Positions 19,413-29,805 are shown, numbered from the stretch's first letter. The stretch is 64,000 bases of DNA from Gammaproteobacteria bacterium (GCA_022826245.1 JAJDVG010000058.1:62001-126000), one strand, 5' to 3'. Translations and numbers: made by a program. The notes: generated from the sequence alone by a model not told the origin.

Positions 19413-20906
19413 ATGTCCACGACGTCGGGCGGACAAACGGGAAGCGAAGGCGCGGGCCCGGCGAACGGAAATCGCCTGTTCGCCGGATACGCGACGCGCG
19501 ACGAGTTCTACGACGAGATGTTCGAGGCGCCGGGCGTGCCGCGGCCGCATTGCAGGGAACTCTGCGAGGCGCTCGACCGCATGTCTGCGGAGGAAATCGC
19601 CGCGATGCAGGAGTACGCCGAGCGCTCCTTCCTGCAGCAGGGGATCACGTTCGCGGTCTACGGGGAGGACGACGCGCAGGAGCGCATCATCCCGATCGAT
19701 TTCCTGCCGAGGCTCCTCGACGCCGCCGACTGGAGCCTGATCGAGCGCGGGCTCAGGCAGCGGCTCGAGGCGCTGAACCGCTTCCTCGGCGACGTCTACG
19801 GGCAGGGACACATCCTGAGCGAGGGCGTCGTACCGACCGAGCTCGTGCGCGGCTGCCCGCAGTACCGTTCCGAGATGCAGGGGCTGCACGTGCCGCACGG
19901 CGTTTACGTCGCCGTCTGCGGCACCGACATCGTCAGGACGAACAACGGCTTCGCCGTGCTCGAGGACAACCTGCGCGTACCGTCGGGCGTCTCGTACATG
20001 CTGGCCAACCGCCGCGCCCTCAAGAGCAGCCTGCGCAACCTCTTCCGGCGCCACCACGTGCGCCGGATCGATCACTACGGCCGGCTGCTGCGCCAGACGC
20101 TCGAGGAACTCGCGCCGGCCGGAGTCACCGATCCCTGCGTCGTCCTGCTGACGCCGGGCGTCTTCAATTCGGCCTTCTACGAGCACATGTTCCTCGCGCA
20201 GGAAATGGGTGTGGAGCTCGTGCAGGGCAGCGATCTCGTCGTGCACAACGGCTTCGTCTACATGCGAACGACGGCGGGGCTCAGACGGGTCGACGTGATC
20301 TACCGGCGCATCGACGACGACTTCATCGATCCGCTGGCGTTCCGGGCCGACTCGCTGCTCGGTACGCCGGGCCTTTTCCACGCCTACCGGCTCGGCAACG
20401 TGACGATCGCCAACGCGCCCGGAACGGGCGTCGCCGACGACAAGAGCGTCTACGCCTACGTGCCGGACATGATCCGCTACTACCTCGCCGAGGAGCCGCT
20501 GCTCGCCAATGTCGAGACGCACCTGTGCTGTACGCCCGACGGCCTGGCCTACACGCTCGACAATCTCGACAGGCTCGTGGTCAAGATGGTCGGCGAATCC
20601 GGCGGCTACGGCATGCTGATCGGGCCGCACGCCACGCCCGAGGAACGCGAGGCCTACGCGAAACAGATCCGCGAGGATCCGGCCAACTTCATCTCCCAGC
20701 CCGTGCTCGACCTCTCGGTCTCGCCCTGTCATACCGACGCCGGCGCGGCGCCGCGGCACGTGGATCTGCGCCCCTTCGCGCTCAGGGGACGCGAGACGCG
20801 CCTCGTGCCCGGCGCGTTCTGCCGGGTTGCGCTGGTCGAGGGTTCCCTCGTCGTCAACTCGAGCCAGGGCGGCGGCGGCAAGGACCTCTGGGTGCTGTCG
20901 GGCTGA
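19413..20906 (+). CDS. Circularly permuted type 2 ATP-grasp protein (DUF404/DUF407)
   Basis: FLPRLLDAADWSLIERGLRQRLEALNRFLGDVYG; LEDNLRVPSGVSYMLANR; VVLLTPGVFNSAFYEHMFLAQEMGVELVQGSDL; VDVIYRRIDDDFIDPLAFR. Confidence 0.94.
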   Translation: MSTTSGGQTGSEGAGPANGNRLFAGYATRDEFYDEMFEAPGVPRPHCRELCEALDRMSAEEIAAMQEYAERSFLQQGITFAVYGEDDAQERIIPIDFLPRLLDAADWSLIERGLRQRLEALNRFLGDVYGQGHILSEGVVPTELVRGCPQYRSEMQGLHVPHGVYVAVCGTDIVRTNNGFAVLEDNLRVPSGVSYMLANRRALKSSLRNLFRRHHVRRIDHYGRLLRQTLEELAPAGVTDPCVVLLTPGVFNSAFYEHMFLAQEMGVELVQGSDLVVHNGFVYMRTTAGLRRVDVIYRRIDDDFIDPLAFRADSLLGTPGLFHAYRLGNVTIANAPGTGVADDKSVYAYVPDMIRYYLAEEPLLANVETHLCCTPDGLAYTLDNLDRLVVKMVGESGGYGMLIGPHATPEEREAYAKQIREDPANFISQPVLDLSVSPCHTDAGAAPRHVDLRPFALRGRETRLVPGAFCRVALVEGSLVVNSSQGGGGKDLWVLSG

Positions 20907-20910
20907 TCCC

Positions 20911-21882
20911 ATGCTTGCGCGAAACGCCGAAGGCCTTTACTGGATTGGCCGGTATCTCGAACGGGCACGGCACGGTTGCCGCCTGCTCGCCGAGCAGATT
21001 TCGGCGCTCGAGGATCAGCCCGTCGAGCAGATCGACCGCAACTGGCGGCGCCTCTACCGGGCAGTCGGCCGGACCCCGATAGGCGGCGAGCTCGTGTCGA
21101 ACGGCGACGACGATTTCATGCTCGCCGACGCCTACACGCTGACCGACGACCTGACCTTCGAACGCAATAATCCCGATTCGATCCGTAACTGCGTTGCCAA
21201 CGCTCGGGAAAATGCCCGGCAGGTGCGCAACGTCATTGCCGACAGCTTGTGGTCGTGCCTGAACCTCGCCTGGCTCGACCTAAGCGAGGTCGGGATCGAG
21301 GCGATCTGGACCGACCGGCCGGAAGTCTTCTATGAGCGTACCGAGAACGCCATCCGCACCTTCTCCGGCGTCGCCGAGAGCGCGATTTATCGCGACGACC
21401 CCTGGCAGTTCCTCAAGCTCGGGCGCTTCATCGAACGCACGCAGCTTCTCGCCGCGCTGCTCGATGCGCATATCGCGCTGTTTCCGACCGACGATCCCCA
21501 CCACGAATCGGACTGGCGCTCGCTGCTTCAGGTCTGCGAGGCGGAGTTCGCCTATCGTCACCTGTATTCGCTCCGGCACCGGCCGCGCTTCGTGATCGAC
21601 TTCCTCGTCGTCGATGCCCGGCTCGCACATTCGATCCGCTATGCGCTCGCGCGGATTGTCGAGGCGCTCGACGCCGTGTCCGGCGGGCGGCCTCTCGAGA
21701 GCGCGCCCGGACGCCGCGCGGGCCGGATGGTTGCGGCGATCGACTACGACTGGCCCGAGCGCGCCCGGGAAGACGATGCCGCAACGCAAGCGGCGCTCGA
21801 AGACGTGCGGACCTCCTGCCGCAACCTGCACGACGAAATCTCGGCGACCTATTTCGATTACGAGATCGAGGACACGCCGTGA
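20911..21882 (+). CDS. Alpha-E domain-containing protein (DUF403)
   Basis: MLARNAEGLYWIGRYLERARHGCRLL; all-alpha DUF403 motif RNCVANARENARQVRNVIADSLWSCLN. Confidence 0.93.
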   Translation: MLARNAEGLYWIGRYLERARHGCRLLAEQISALEDQPVEQIDRNWRRLYRAVGRTPIGGELVSNGDDDFMLADAYTLTDDLTFERNNPDSIRNCVANARENARQVRNVIADSLWSCLNLAWLDLSEVGIEAIWTDRPEVFYERTENAIRTFSGVAESAIYRDDPWQFLKLGRFIERTQLLAALLDAHIALFPTDDPHHESDWRSLLQVCEAEFAYRHLYSLRHRPRFVIDFLVVDARLAHSIRYALARIVEALDAVSGGRPLESAPGRRAGRMVAAIDYDWPERAREDDAATQAALEDVRTSCRNLHDEISATYFDYEIEDTP

Positions 21883-22850
21883 CCGCCGCGTCCGGCGCGC
21901 GTCGTTTTCGGATCGAGCACATTTCCGCCTTCAGCTTCGAGACGCCCGCCCGCAACAGCGTCATGGTGCTGCGCCTGCGGCCGCGCGATGACGCCACGTC
22001 GAAAACGTTCGCATTCGATCTTGAGATCGATCCGGAGGCCTCGCCGGTACCTTTCGAGGACCAGTTCGGCAACGCCTGCCATCTCGTGAACATCCATCGG
22101 GCGCATGAGAGCAACACCGTGCGCTCGCGTGCCGCTGTCGAGACGGTCGACCCGGAGCCGCTGCCGGCAAGCCTGGGCGCGGACGCCTGGGAGGCGCTCG
22201 GTGAGCCGTCGGTCGCGTTGCGCCAGTGGGATTTCCTCGCGCCGAGCCGGTTCGCGCGGCCGAGTCCAGCGCTCGCGGCATTCACGAGGTCAAGACGAAT
22301 CCGGCGCGGCAGCGATCCGCTCGATTCGCTTCGGACGCTCGCCAGGAAGTTGTACACGGTGTTCTGCTACGAGCCGGGCCGCACCGACGTCGACTCGCCC
22401 ATCGAACAGATCCTCAGGACCGGCCGCGGCGTCTGCCAGGACTACGTCCACGTGATACTCGCGATCGCCCGGTCCTGGGGCATTCCGAGCCGTTATGTCT
22501 CGGGCTATCTGCACCTGGAGCGATTGCGGGGCGAACAGGCGCGCGAAGGCGCGACGCACGCGTGGGCAGAGTTTCTGCTGCCCGATCTCGGCTGGGTCGG
22601 CATCGACCCGACCAACGATACGCTGGCCGACCACCGCCACATCCCGATCGCCGTCGGCCGCGACTACGCGGATGCCGCGCCGACACGGGGCGTCGTGGCA
22701 GGCGGCGGCGCGTCGCAACTCGACGTACGCGTGATCGTCTCCGACTACGCGGGGTCCGACGCGTCGCCGCCGCTGCATCGGGAACGCTCGACCCTCGCCG
22801 ACGCCGCGAGATTGCGGCCCGCCGGAGACAGATCCTCCGGTCAGCAATAA
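21879..22850 (+). CDS. Transglutaminase family protein
   Basis: GRGVCQDYVHVILAIARSWGIPSRYVSGYLH ... ATHAWAEFLLPDLGWVGIDPTND: Cys-His-Asp triad context; 4-bp overlap with the upstream gene. Confidence 0.93.
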   Translation: MTAASGARRFRIEHISAFSFETPARNSVMVLRLRPRDDATSKTFAFDLEIDPEASPVPFEDQFGNACHLVNIHRAHESNTVRSRAAVETVDPEPLPASLGADAWEALGEPSVALRQWDFLAPSRFARPSPALAAFTRSRRIRRGSDPLDSLRTLARKLYTVFCYEPGRTDVDSPIEQILRTGRGVCQDYVHVILAIARSWGIPSRYVSGYLHLERLRGEQAREGATHAWAEFLLPDLGWVGIDPTNDTLADHRHIPIAVGRDYADAAPTRGVVAGGGASQLDVRVIVSDYAGSDASPPLHRERSTLADAARLRPAGDRSSGQQ

Positions 22851-22892
22851 ACTGTTCCCGGAACGGCTAAACCGGACGGGAACGCTGAATCC

Positions 22893-25700
22893 ATGAAACC
22901 GAAGCAACGGAAGCTCAGCCTCGCCATCTCCACGGCGCTTGCCGGGTCCGCCGTCAGCGTCGCCAACGCGCAGATCGAGGAGATCGTCGTCACGGCCACG
23001 CGCCGCGCGGCCGGCGCACAGGACATACCCGTGGCCGTGCAGGCCGTCAGTGGCGACGCGCTGAGGGAATGGCGCATCGATACCTTCGACCGCTACGTCG
23101 ACTACCTGCCGAACGTCGTTGCGGCCGGCGACGGACCCGGCAGGAAGGAGCTGTACATTCGCGGCAGCGCGACCGAGCAAACCGGCGTCAGCGTCGCCGC
23201 AGCCCAGGGTTCGGCCCCCGGAGTGGCGCTTTACGTCGACGAGCAACCGGTGTCCTTCGGTTCACGCAATCTCGACATCTATGCCGTCGATCTCCAGCGC
23301 ATCGAGGTGCTGTCCGGGCCGCAGGGCACGCTGTTTGGCGCAAGCTCCCAGTCCGGCAACCTGAGACTCATCACCAACAAGCCCCTGCCGGGTGTTTTCG
23401 ACGCCGGCTTCAACATGCGTTACGGGACCACGGACGGCGGCGGCGACAGCACCGCGGTTGACGGTTTCGTGAACTTTCCGCTCGGCGACCGCGTCGCGGC
23501 GCGCGTCACGGTCTACAACGATTCGCAGGGCGGGTGGATCGACAACGTGCCGGCCGTCTTCACGCCGAGCAGCGAGGTCATCGACCGCAACGACTTCACG
23601 AATTTCGGGCCGAAGCTCACCGGTGCGGATTCCGTCGAGAGCGCCCGGAACGACGCGGTGGTGCAGGACGACTGGAACACGGCCGTGTACCGCGGCATCC
23701 GGCTTGGACTGGCCTGGGACATCGGCGACGACTGGGACGCGCTCGTCCAGCACACCGCCCAGACGATCGACGCCGAAGGATCGTTCCTGGTCGAACCGGA
23801 CCTCGGCACCGAGTCTTCGGCGTCGTTCCAGCCCGACCACAACCTCGATGACTTCGGGCTCACGACCTGGACGCTGAACGGCCGGCTCGCCAACCTCGAA
23901 CTCATCTACACGGGCGGGCGCCTCGACCGCTCCGTGGACGCGCTGGTCGATTACATCCACTACAACAACGGCGGCGGCTACATCACCTACTATCTTTGCA
24001 GCGGAAACATCTACGATCTGAGCGATCCGAACCACTGTTTCGACCCGACCAAGTGGTACACGGAGGACACGAGAAACCGCCGCTCGACCCACGAGTTCCG
24101 CGTCCACACCGCCCAGGACCGGCGCGTGCGACTGCTCGGCGGCGTCTACCACAATGACGTGGAAACCAATCACGTCGGCGATTTCAACTACCGCTCGACC
24201 AACCGGGCGTTTGGCGAGCACGCCAACAACTACTACAACGACAACAGCGGCGACGGTTTCATGGTCGGCAACATTGCCGTGCCGACGGCCGGTGTGAACA
24301 CGAGCGGGCCGCGCGGTCCCTACACGACCTTCTTCAACGACTTTACTCGCACCGAGGAAGAACTCGCTTTCTTCGGCGAAGTCGCCGTCGATATCAGCGA
24401 CACGGTGAGCTTTTCGTTCAGCGCGCGATCCTACGACCTCAACTCGCAGTTGACCGGAGCTTCGAACTTCTCGTTCGGCTGCCGCTACGGCATCGGCGGT
24501 TTCGGTAACTCCCATTACACGGACGACGGCCGCTGCAACAGCCACGCCTTCAGCAACGATGTCACGGCGCGGCTCAGAACGCTCGGGCAATACCGGGAGA
24601 GCGGGGACGACAGCGTGATCCTCGACGCGACGAGCCCCGACGGCAACCGCGACATGTTCCGCGGCGGCGGCAGCAACGCGGCGACCCTGGCCGCCATCGA
24701 GGCCGGCCACCTCGACATCGGCGGTATCAATGCCGACGGCTCGATCGACGAGACGGACACCATCGTCAAGGCTACGCTCGACTGGCAGCCCGGCAACGAT
24801 CTGCTGGTCTTTCTGACCTACGGCGAGGGTTACCGGCCTGCGACCCAGAATCGCAATGCGGGTCTACTGTCGACAAACCAGTCCGGTGTCTTCGAGAACT
24901 ACGTGGTCCCGGCGACTGCGCGGACCGACAGCCTTACGAGCTACGAGATCGGCGTGAAGAGCTTTCTGCTCGACCGGTCGCTGAGACTCAATGCGACGCT
25001 CTTCCTGTCCGAGATCGAGGACCTGCAGGTGTCGCGGTTCGATCCCTCGAACGTGGCGTTCCTTTACTTCATCGAGAACGTCGGCGACGCGGAGTCGATG
25101 GGGCTCGATGTCGACTTCGAGTGGCAGCCCGTGAATTCGCTGAGCATCGCCGGCGCCTTCAGCGTACTCGACACGGAACTCACACGCATCAACGACCAGT
25201 TGCGGGGGATTGCCGTGCCGGTCGGCAGCGAGTTGCCGCTCGCGGCGTCGGTCGCCGGCAACCTGAGGGTGCGCTACGGCTTCGCCGTCGAACGGATGGG
25301 TGTCGACGCCTACCTCAGCGCCGCCGTGACCTGGCGGGGCGACCACGTCTCGGGCATCGTCGGCAGCGCCGAGTTCATGGACGACACGCTGTTCCACCAT
25401 TCCGGGGCCTACTCCGGACTCGAGTTGCAGCACGAGGGCGGAAGTTTCGGCACGGTACGCATCCCCGACGGCGCGGGCGGCTCGCGGCTGCCCTCGAACG
25501 CGCGCTTCGTCAATCCCGCGACCACGACGCTGAACGTTGCGATGGGTTTCGAGCGGGACAACTGGGGGGTTGAGCTCTTCATCGACAACATGAACAACGA
25601 AGCGGCGCCCGTCATGCAGATCGCCGGGCGGTACACGCCCGTGCTGACCGTGCAGCGCCCGCGAACGGTGGGTTTGAGGATGGCGCTCGACTTCGAGTAG
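22893..25700 (+). CDS. TonB-dependent receptor
   Basis: Signal peptide; plug EEIVVTATRRAAGAQDIPVAVQAVSGDAL; VLSGPQGTLFGASSQSGNLRLITNKP; long beta-barrel with a C-terminal aromatic region. Confidence 0.94.
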   Translation: MKPKQRKLSLAISTALAGSAVSVANAQIEEIVVTATRRAAGAQDIPVAVQAVSGDALREWRIDTFDRYVDYLPNVVAAGDGPGRKELYIRGSATEQTGVSVAAAQGSAPGVALYVDEQPVSFGSRNLDIYAVDLQRIEVLSGPQGTLFGASSQSGNLRLITNKPLPGVFDAGFNMRYGTTDGGGDSTAVDGFVNFPLGDRVAARVTVYNDSQGGWIDNVPAVFTPSSEVIDRNDFTNFGPKLTGADSVESARNDAVVQDDWNTAVYRGIRLGLAWDIGDDWDALVQHTAQTIDAEGSFLVEPDLGTESSASFQPDHNLDDFGLTTWTLNGRLANLELIYTGGRLDRSVDALVDYIHYNNGGGYITYYLCSGNIYDLSDPNHCFDPTKWYTEDTRNRRSTHEFRVHTAQDRRVRLLGGVYHNDVETNHVGDFNYRSTNRAFGEHANNYYNDNSGDGFMVGNIAVPTAGVNTSGPRGPYTTFFNDFTRTEEELAFFGEVAVDISDTVSFSFSARSYDLNSQLTGASNFSFGCRYGIGGFGNSHYTDDGRCNSHAFSNDVTARLRTLGQYRESGDDSVILDATSPDGNRDMFRGGGSNAATLAAIEAGHLDIGGINADGSIDETDTIVKATLDWQPGNDLLVFLTYGEGYRPATQNRNAGLLSTNQSGVFENYVVPATARTDSLTSYEIGVKSFLLDRSLRLNATLFLSEIEDLQVSRFDPSNVAFLYFIENVGDAESMGLDVDFEWQPVNSLSIAGAFSVLDTELTRINDQLRGIAVPVGSELPLAASVAGNLRVRYGFAVERMGVDAYLSAAVTWRGDHVSGIVGSAEFMDDTLFHHSGAYSGLELQHEGGSFGTVRIPDGAGGSRLPSNARFVNPATTTLNVAMGFERDNWGVELFIDNMNNEAAPVMQIAGRYTPVLTVQRPRTVGLRMALDFE

Positions 25701-25725
25701 CGTGCATGCCGCACCGAAGCCGTGC

Positions 25726-25833
25726 GGGGAGGCGCCCGCCGATCGCTTGAGACACGCTGTGAATACATCCCTGTACGCTCCGCGTGCGCGTCCCTGCGCG
25801 CGTGGGTCTCAAGCGACCGGCGGGCGCCTCCCC
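25726..25833. repeat. Long inverted repeat, 28-nt arms with one mismatch and a nested double-hairpin loop
   Basis: Left arm GGGGAGGCGCCCGCCGATCGCTTGAGAC (25726-25753); right arm GTCTCAAGCGACCGGCGGGCGCCTCCCC (25806-25833). Confidence 0.85.
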
Positions 25834-25938
25834 TTGGCGACCGCGCGAGACCGCATAGCTCGACGAAGGTGCGATGATCGATGCATGATTGGCCAGAATC
25901 ACCGCATGATCGGCATAATTTGGCGCTGATCTCCGACG

Positions 25939-27993
25939 ATGGCGGCACGTTCGGCACAACGCATCGACGAAGCCAGGCGCTTGCTCGCCGCGGGCGAGCC
26001 GCGACGGGCCGAGCGCTTGCTGCGGGAACTGCCGGCCGACGAAGCCGACGACATCGAAGCCCGCTATACGCTGGCCGTCGCCCTGCGGCATCAGCGCCGC
26101 TTCGCGCCGTCGCTCGAGCAGCTCGGGCAGATTCTGGCCGCCAGGCCCGGTTTCGGTCGCGCGCACCAGGAAGCCGGTTACAACCACATCGGACTGAAGG
26201 ACTTCGCCCGCGCCGCAGCGTCGTTCGAGCGGGCCGTGGCCGCAGACCCGGGCCTCCTCAATAGCTGGAAGTGCCTGGCCAGGCTGTATCGGGACGGCGG
26301 TCGACGCGAGCGCCTGCCCGAAGTCGAGAACCGGATCGCCTACCTTGAAACCCTGCCGCGCGAACTGCGCTCGGCGATCAGCCACATGGCCGAGGGCCGC
26401 GGCGAGCGGGCCGAGGACCTGTGCAAGCAGTTCCTGCGCGATAACGCGACCCACGTCGAGGGCATGCGTCTGCTTGCCGAGATTCTCACGCGCAACGGCG
26501 TCCACGATCAGGCCGAGTTCCTGCTCGAAAGTTGCCTCGAGTTCGAACCGGGCCACGCGCAGGCACGCATCCAGTACGTCAATCTGCTGCTCAAGCTGCA
26601 AAAGCACGCCCGGGCTTTCGACGAGGCGCGCAAGCTGCTCGACGGGGACGGCGCCGAGCAGCCTGTCGTCCGCTCGCTCTATGCGGCCGCCTGCAACGGG
26701 GTGGGCCGGACCGACGAGGCCATCGAGCACTACCGGCAGCTCATCGAGCGCCATCCCCGGAACCACCTCGTGCCAATCTCCCTGGGCCACGTCTACCGGG
26801 CGCAGGGCGACATCGACGCGGCGATCGAGTGCTACCGCGAGGCCGCGCGGATCAGGCGCGAGCACGGCGACGCGTACTGGAGCCTCGCGAACACCAAGTC
26901 GTACCGCTTCACGGACGTTGAGCTTGCGCAGATGGAGGCGGTCGAGGCGGATCCGGCCACGGGCGAGGAGGACCGCATCAACGTGAGTTTCGCGCTCGGC
27001 AAGGCCTGGGAGGACCGGGAGGAGTTCGAGCGTTCCTTCCGCTACTATCGCCGCGGCAACGCGCTCAAGCGCGCACGCAGCAGGCACAGCCCCGAGCATC
27101 TCGACGTCAGGATCAGGAGCCAGATCGAGGTCTGCACCGAGAAGCTGTTCGCCGAACGCGGCGGTCTCGGCCATCAGGCTCCGGACCCGATCTTCATCGT
27201 CGGGCTGCCGAGGTCGGGCTCGACGCTGCTCGAGCAGATCCTGTCCTCGCACTCCGCGGTCGACGGGACGATGGAACTGCACGAGATCCTGAACCTCGCC
27301 AAGCGGCTTCGCGGGCGCGGCGGCGACCGCCCGGGCTCGCCGCGCTATCCGCGCATCCTCACCGAGCTCGATGACGATTATTTCCGGCGGTTCGGCGAGC
27401 AGTACCTCGAGCTGACTCGCGCGTACCGCGGCAATGCGCCGCGCTTCATCGACAAGATGCCGAACAACTTCTTCCACGTCGGGCTCATCCGGCTGATCCT
27501 GCCGAACGCGAAGGTCATCGACGCCCGCCGCCATCCGCTGGCCACGGGCTTCAGCGGCTTCAAGCAGCTTTTCGGGGAAGGCCAGGAGTTCTCCTACGCG
27601 CTCGCGCACATCGGCAACTACTACCGTCAGTGCGCGAGGCTCATGGATCACTGGGACCGCGTCCTGCCGGGATTCGTGCTGCGCGTGCGGTACGAGGAAG
27701 TCGTCGCCGACCTCGAGGGCCAGGTGCGCCGCCTGCTCGACTTCTGCGGCCTGCCGTTTGAGCCGGCCTGCCTCGAATTCCACCGCACCGAGCGCAGCAT
27801 CCGCACGCCGAGCGCCCAGCAGGTCCGCGAACCCATCTTCACGGCGGGACTCGCGCAGTGGCGCCACTACGAGCGCTGGCTCGGTCCGCTCAAGGACGCG
27901 CTCGGTCCGGAGCTGCTCGCGCGCTATCCGGTTGAAACGGCGACTTCGCCCGAACGCGAGGCGCGTCGGTCCGGCAGTCACGGCCAGCCGTGA
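25939..27993 (+). CDS. TPR-repeat sulfotransferase family protein
   Basis: N-terminal TPR-like repeats; C-terminal PAPS-binding PIFIVGLPRSGSTLLEQILSSHSAVDGTMEL and DKMPNNFFHVGLIRLILPNAKVIDARRHPLATGFSGFKQLF. Confidence 0.92.
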   Translation: MAARSAQRIDEARRLLAAGEPRRAERLLRELPADEADDIEARYTLAVALRHQRRFAPSLEQLGQILAARPGFGRAHQEAGYNHIGLKDFARAAASFERAVAADPGLLNSWKCLARLYRDGGRRERLPEVENRIAYLETLPRELRSAISHMAEGRGERAEDLCKQFLRDNATHVEGMRLLAEILTRNGVHDQAEFLLESCLEFEPGHAQARIQYVNLLLKLQKHARAFDEARKLLDGDGAEQPVVRSLYAAACNGVGRTDEAIEHYRQLIERHPRNHLVPISLGHVYRAQGDIDAAIECYREAARIRREHGDAYWSLANTKSYRFTDVELAQMEAVEADPATGEEDRINVSFALGKAWEDREEFERSFRYYRRGNALKRARSRHSPEHLDVRIRSQIEVCTEKLFAERGGLGHQAPDPIFIVGLPRSGSTLLEQILSSHSAVDGTMELHEILNLAKRLRGRGGDRPGSPRYPRILTELDDDYFRRFGEQYLELTRAYRGNAPRFIDKMPNNFFHVGLIRLILPNAKVIDARRHPLATGFSGFKQLFGEGQEFSYALAHIGNYYRQCARLMDHWDRVLPGFVLRVRYEEVVADLEGQVRRLLDFCGLPFEPACLEFHRTERSIRTPSAQQVREPIFTAGLAQWRHYERWLGPLKDALGPELLARYPVETATSPEREARRSGSHGQP

Positions 27994-28087
27994 ACGGCGC
28001 GACAGGCGTTGCGACGCCAATTCGGTCGAGCCCCTATATACTGCGCTACCGTAATTGACGTTTCCTTGGCAGGGGGATTTGCAACGA

Positions 28088-29260
28088 ATGATTTCCAGAA
28101 CGTGGTTGGCTGGCCTTGCGATCGGCATCACGGCAACGCCCGGCTTCGCCCAGGAGTTCGACGCGTTCGGGCGCTCGGAGGTGCTGCCGGAGCCGGAACG
28201 GGACTGGATGTTCGTCGACTACAGCCTCGTCGATGTCACCGACGATCGTTACCTCGGCTTGATCGGCGTGGCCGAGACCTTCTCGCCGGCAGCGATCGAG
28301 TTCTCTCCCGACGGATCGTCGCTGTTTGCTCTTGAGACCTTCTACACGCGCGGCAACCGCGGGGACCGAACCGACACCGTCACGATTTTCGACACGGTTA
28401 CGCTCGGCGTTGCGGGCGAGGTCGTGATCCCCGCCAAACGGGCGCTGGCGCTGATCGTCAAGGGCGCCCTGGCGCTGACCGACAACGGCCGCTTTCTGGG
28501 CGTGTTCAACCTGACGCCCGCCACGTCCATCAGCGTCGTTGACATCGAAGCAGGGACGTTTGTCGGTGAAATCTCGACTCCCGGCTGCAGCCTCGTGTTC
28601 TCCGGGGGCGATCTGCGCTACCTGATGATCTGCGCCAACGGCGACCTGCTCACCGTAACGGTCGACGAGGTAGGCCGCGAAGTGTCCAAGGAGCGCACCG
28701 AAAGCTTCTTCGACCCGGAAATCGATCCGCTCCGTGAGGCCGGCGTGCGCTTCGGGGACGAATGGCTGTTCGTGTCGTTCGACGGAACGATGCATTCGGT
28801 GGACGTTGCCGGCGAGATTCCGCGGATCGGCGAGAGCTGGTCGCTGCTCAGCGAAGCTGACCGCGAAGAGAACTGGCGCATCACGGGGCGCCAGCCGCTC
28901 GCCGTTCACGAGCAGAGCGGTCGACTGTACGTCCTGGCGCGGCAGAGCGAAGAACCGCTCGACGATCCGGCGGACTGGGACGGAACCGAGATCTGGGCGT
29001 TTGATCTCGCAACGCGCGAACGCGTGCAGCGACTCGAAGCGCGCCCGGAACTCGAGGAAGGCGGAGGACCCGGCGGCGCGATCGGGTCGACCAGCGGGGA
29101 CGGCACTTCCAACATCCAGGTCACCCAGGGCGACGAGCCGTTGCTGGTCGCGGTCTCCGATACGGGTATCTCGGTCCGCCACGCGCTGAACGGCGACTAT
29201 CTTCACGAGCGGCTGGAAAACGCTCCGGCGAGCGGGTGGCTGTCGCTGCGCATCCGCTAG
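28088..29260 (+). CDS. mauB: Amine dehydrogenase large (heavy) subunit, MauB/AauB-like
   Basis: Secreted beta-propeller-like protein DWMFVDYSLVDVTDDRYLGLIGVAETFSPAAIEFSPDGSSLFALETFYTRGNRGDRTDTVTIFD; followed by mauE, mauD and mauA homologues. Confidence 0.9.
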   Translation: MISRTWLAGLAIGITATPGFAQEFDAFGRSEVLPEPERDWMFVDYSLVDVTDDRYLGLIGVAETFSPAAIEFSPDGSSLFALETFYTRGNRGDRTDTVTIFDTVTLGVAGEVVIPAKRALALIVKGALALTDNGRFLGVFNLTPATSISVVDIEAGTFVGEISTPGCSLVFSGGDLRYLMICANGDLLTVTVDEVGREVSKERTESFFDPEIDPLREAGVRFGDEWLFVSFDGTMHSVDVAGEIPRIGESWSLLSEADREENWRITGRQPLAVHEQSGRLYVLARQSEEPLDDPADWDGTEIWAFDLATRERVQRLEARPELEEGGGPGGAIGSTSGDGTSNIQVTQGDEPLLVAVSDTGISVRHALNGDYLHERLENAPASGWLSLRIR

Positions 29261-29272
29261 CGGCGGCAGACG

Positions 29273-29803
29273 GTGGATACGGTCATCGCGCTCGTTGTCG
29301 TCCTGTCATTGGCGTTGCTGTGGGTCGTGGCCGCGGTGCACAAGATTCGCGGTTTCGAAGTTTTTGCGGTCGTTCTGGCCGATTACCGCCTGGTCCCGGC
29401 GCGGGCGACCGGTGCCTGCGCCGCGGCCGTAATCGCTCTCGAACTGGGGTTGGGGATCTGTCTCCTGATTCCCGCCACGCGAAGCCTCGCATTGGCCGGC
29501 AGCGCACTGCTGCTTGTGGCTTACGCGGCAGCCATTGCGGTGAACCTGCACCGGGGGCGGCGCTTCATCGACTGCGGCTGCGCGGGCGTCGCCGGCCACC
29601 AAGCCCTGAGCGGCTGGCTCGTCGCGCGCAACCTGCTGCTGGCCGCCCTCGCGCTTGCCGCGATGCTGCCCGTGCCGGCGCGGCCGCTGATCTGGCTCGA
29701 CGCGATCACGGTAGCGGCGGCTGTCGGCGCAGCGGCGTTGCTCTACGCAGTGAGCAATCGGCTCATCGCCAACGGGCCGGACCTTGCCCGATTGAGGGGC
29801 TGA
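29273..29803 (+). CDS. mauE: MauE/DoxX family redox-associated membrane protein
   Basis: Multi-pass membrane protein with VAAVHKIRGFEVFAVVLADYRLVP and FIDCGCAGVAGH; position between mauB and mauD. Confidence 0.87.
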   Translation: MDTVIALVVVLSLALLWVVAAVHKIRGFEVFAVVLADYRLVPARATGACAAAVIALELGLGICLLIPATRSLALAGSALLLVAYAAAIAVNLHRGRRFIDCGCAGVAGHQALSGWLVARNLLLAALALAAMLPVPARPLIWLDAITVAAAVGAAALLYAVSNRLIANGPDLARLRG

Positions 29804-29805
29804 GC

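Noticed and set aside
28009-28042. Promoter before mauB (TTGCGA ... TATACT)
   Set aside because: A TATA-like -10 is visible but the spacer to any -35-like hexamer is 20-22 nt; too weak to list as a feature.
25612-28131. 839-aa minus-strand ORF opposite the TPR-sulfotransferase
   Set aside because: Antisense artefact of high GC; no recognisable domain.
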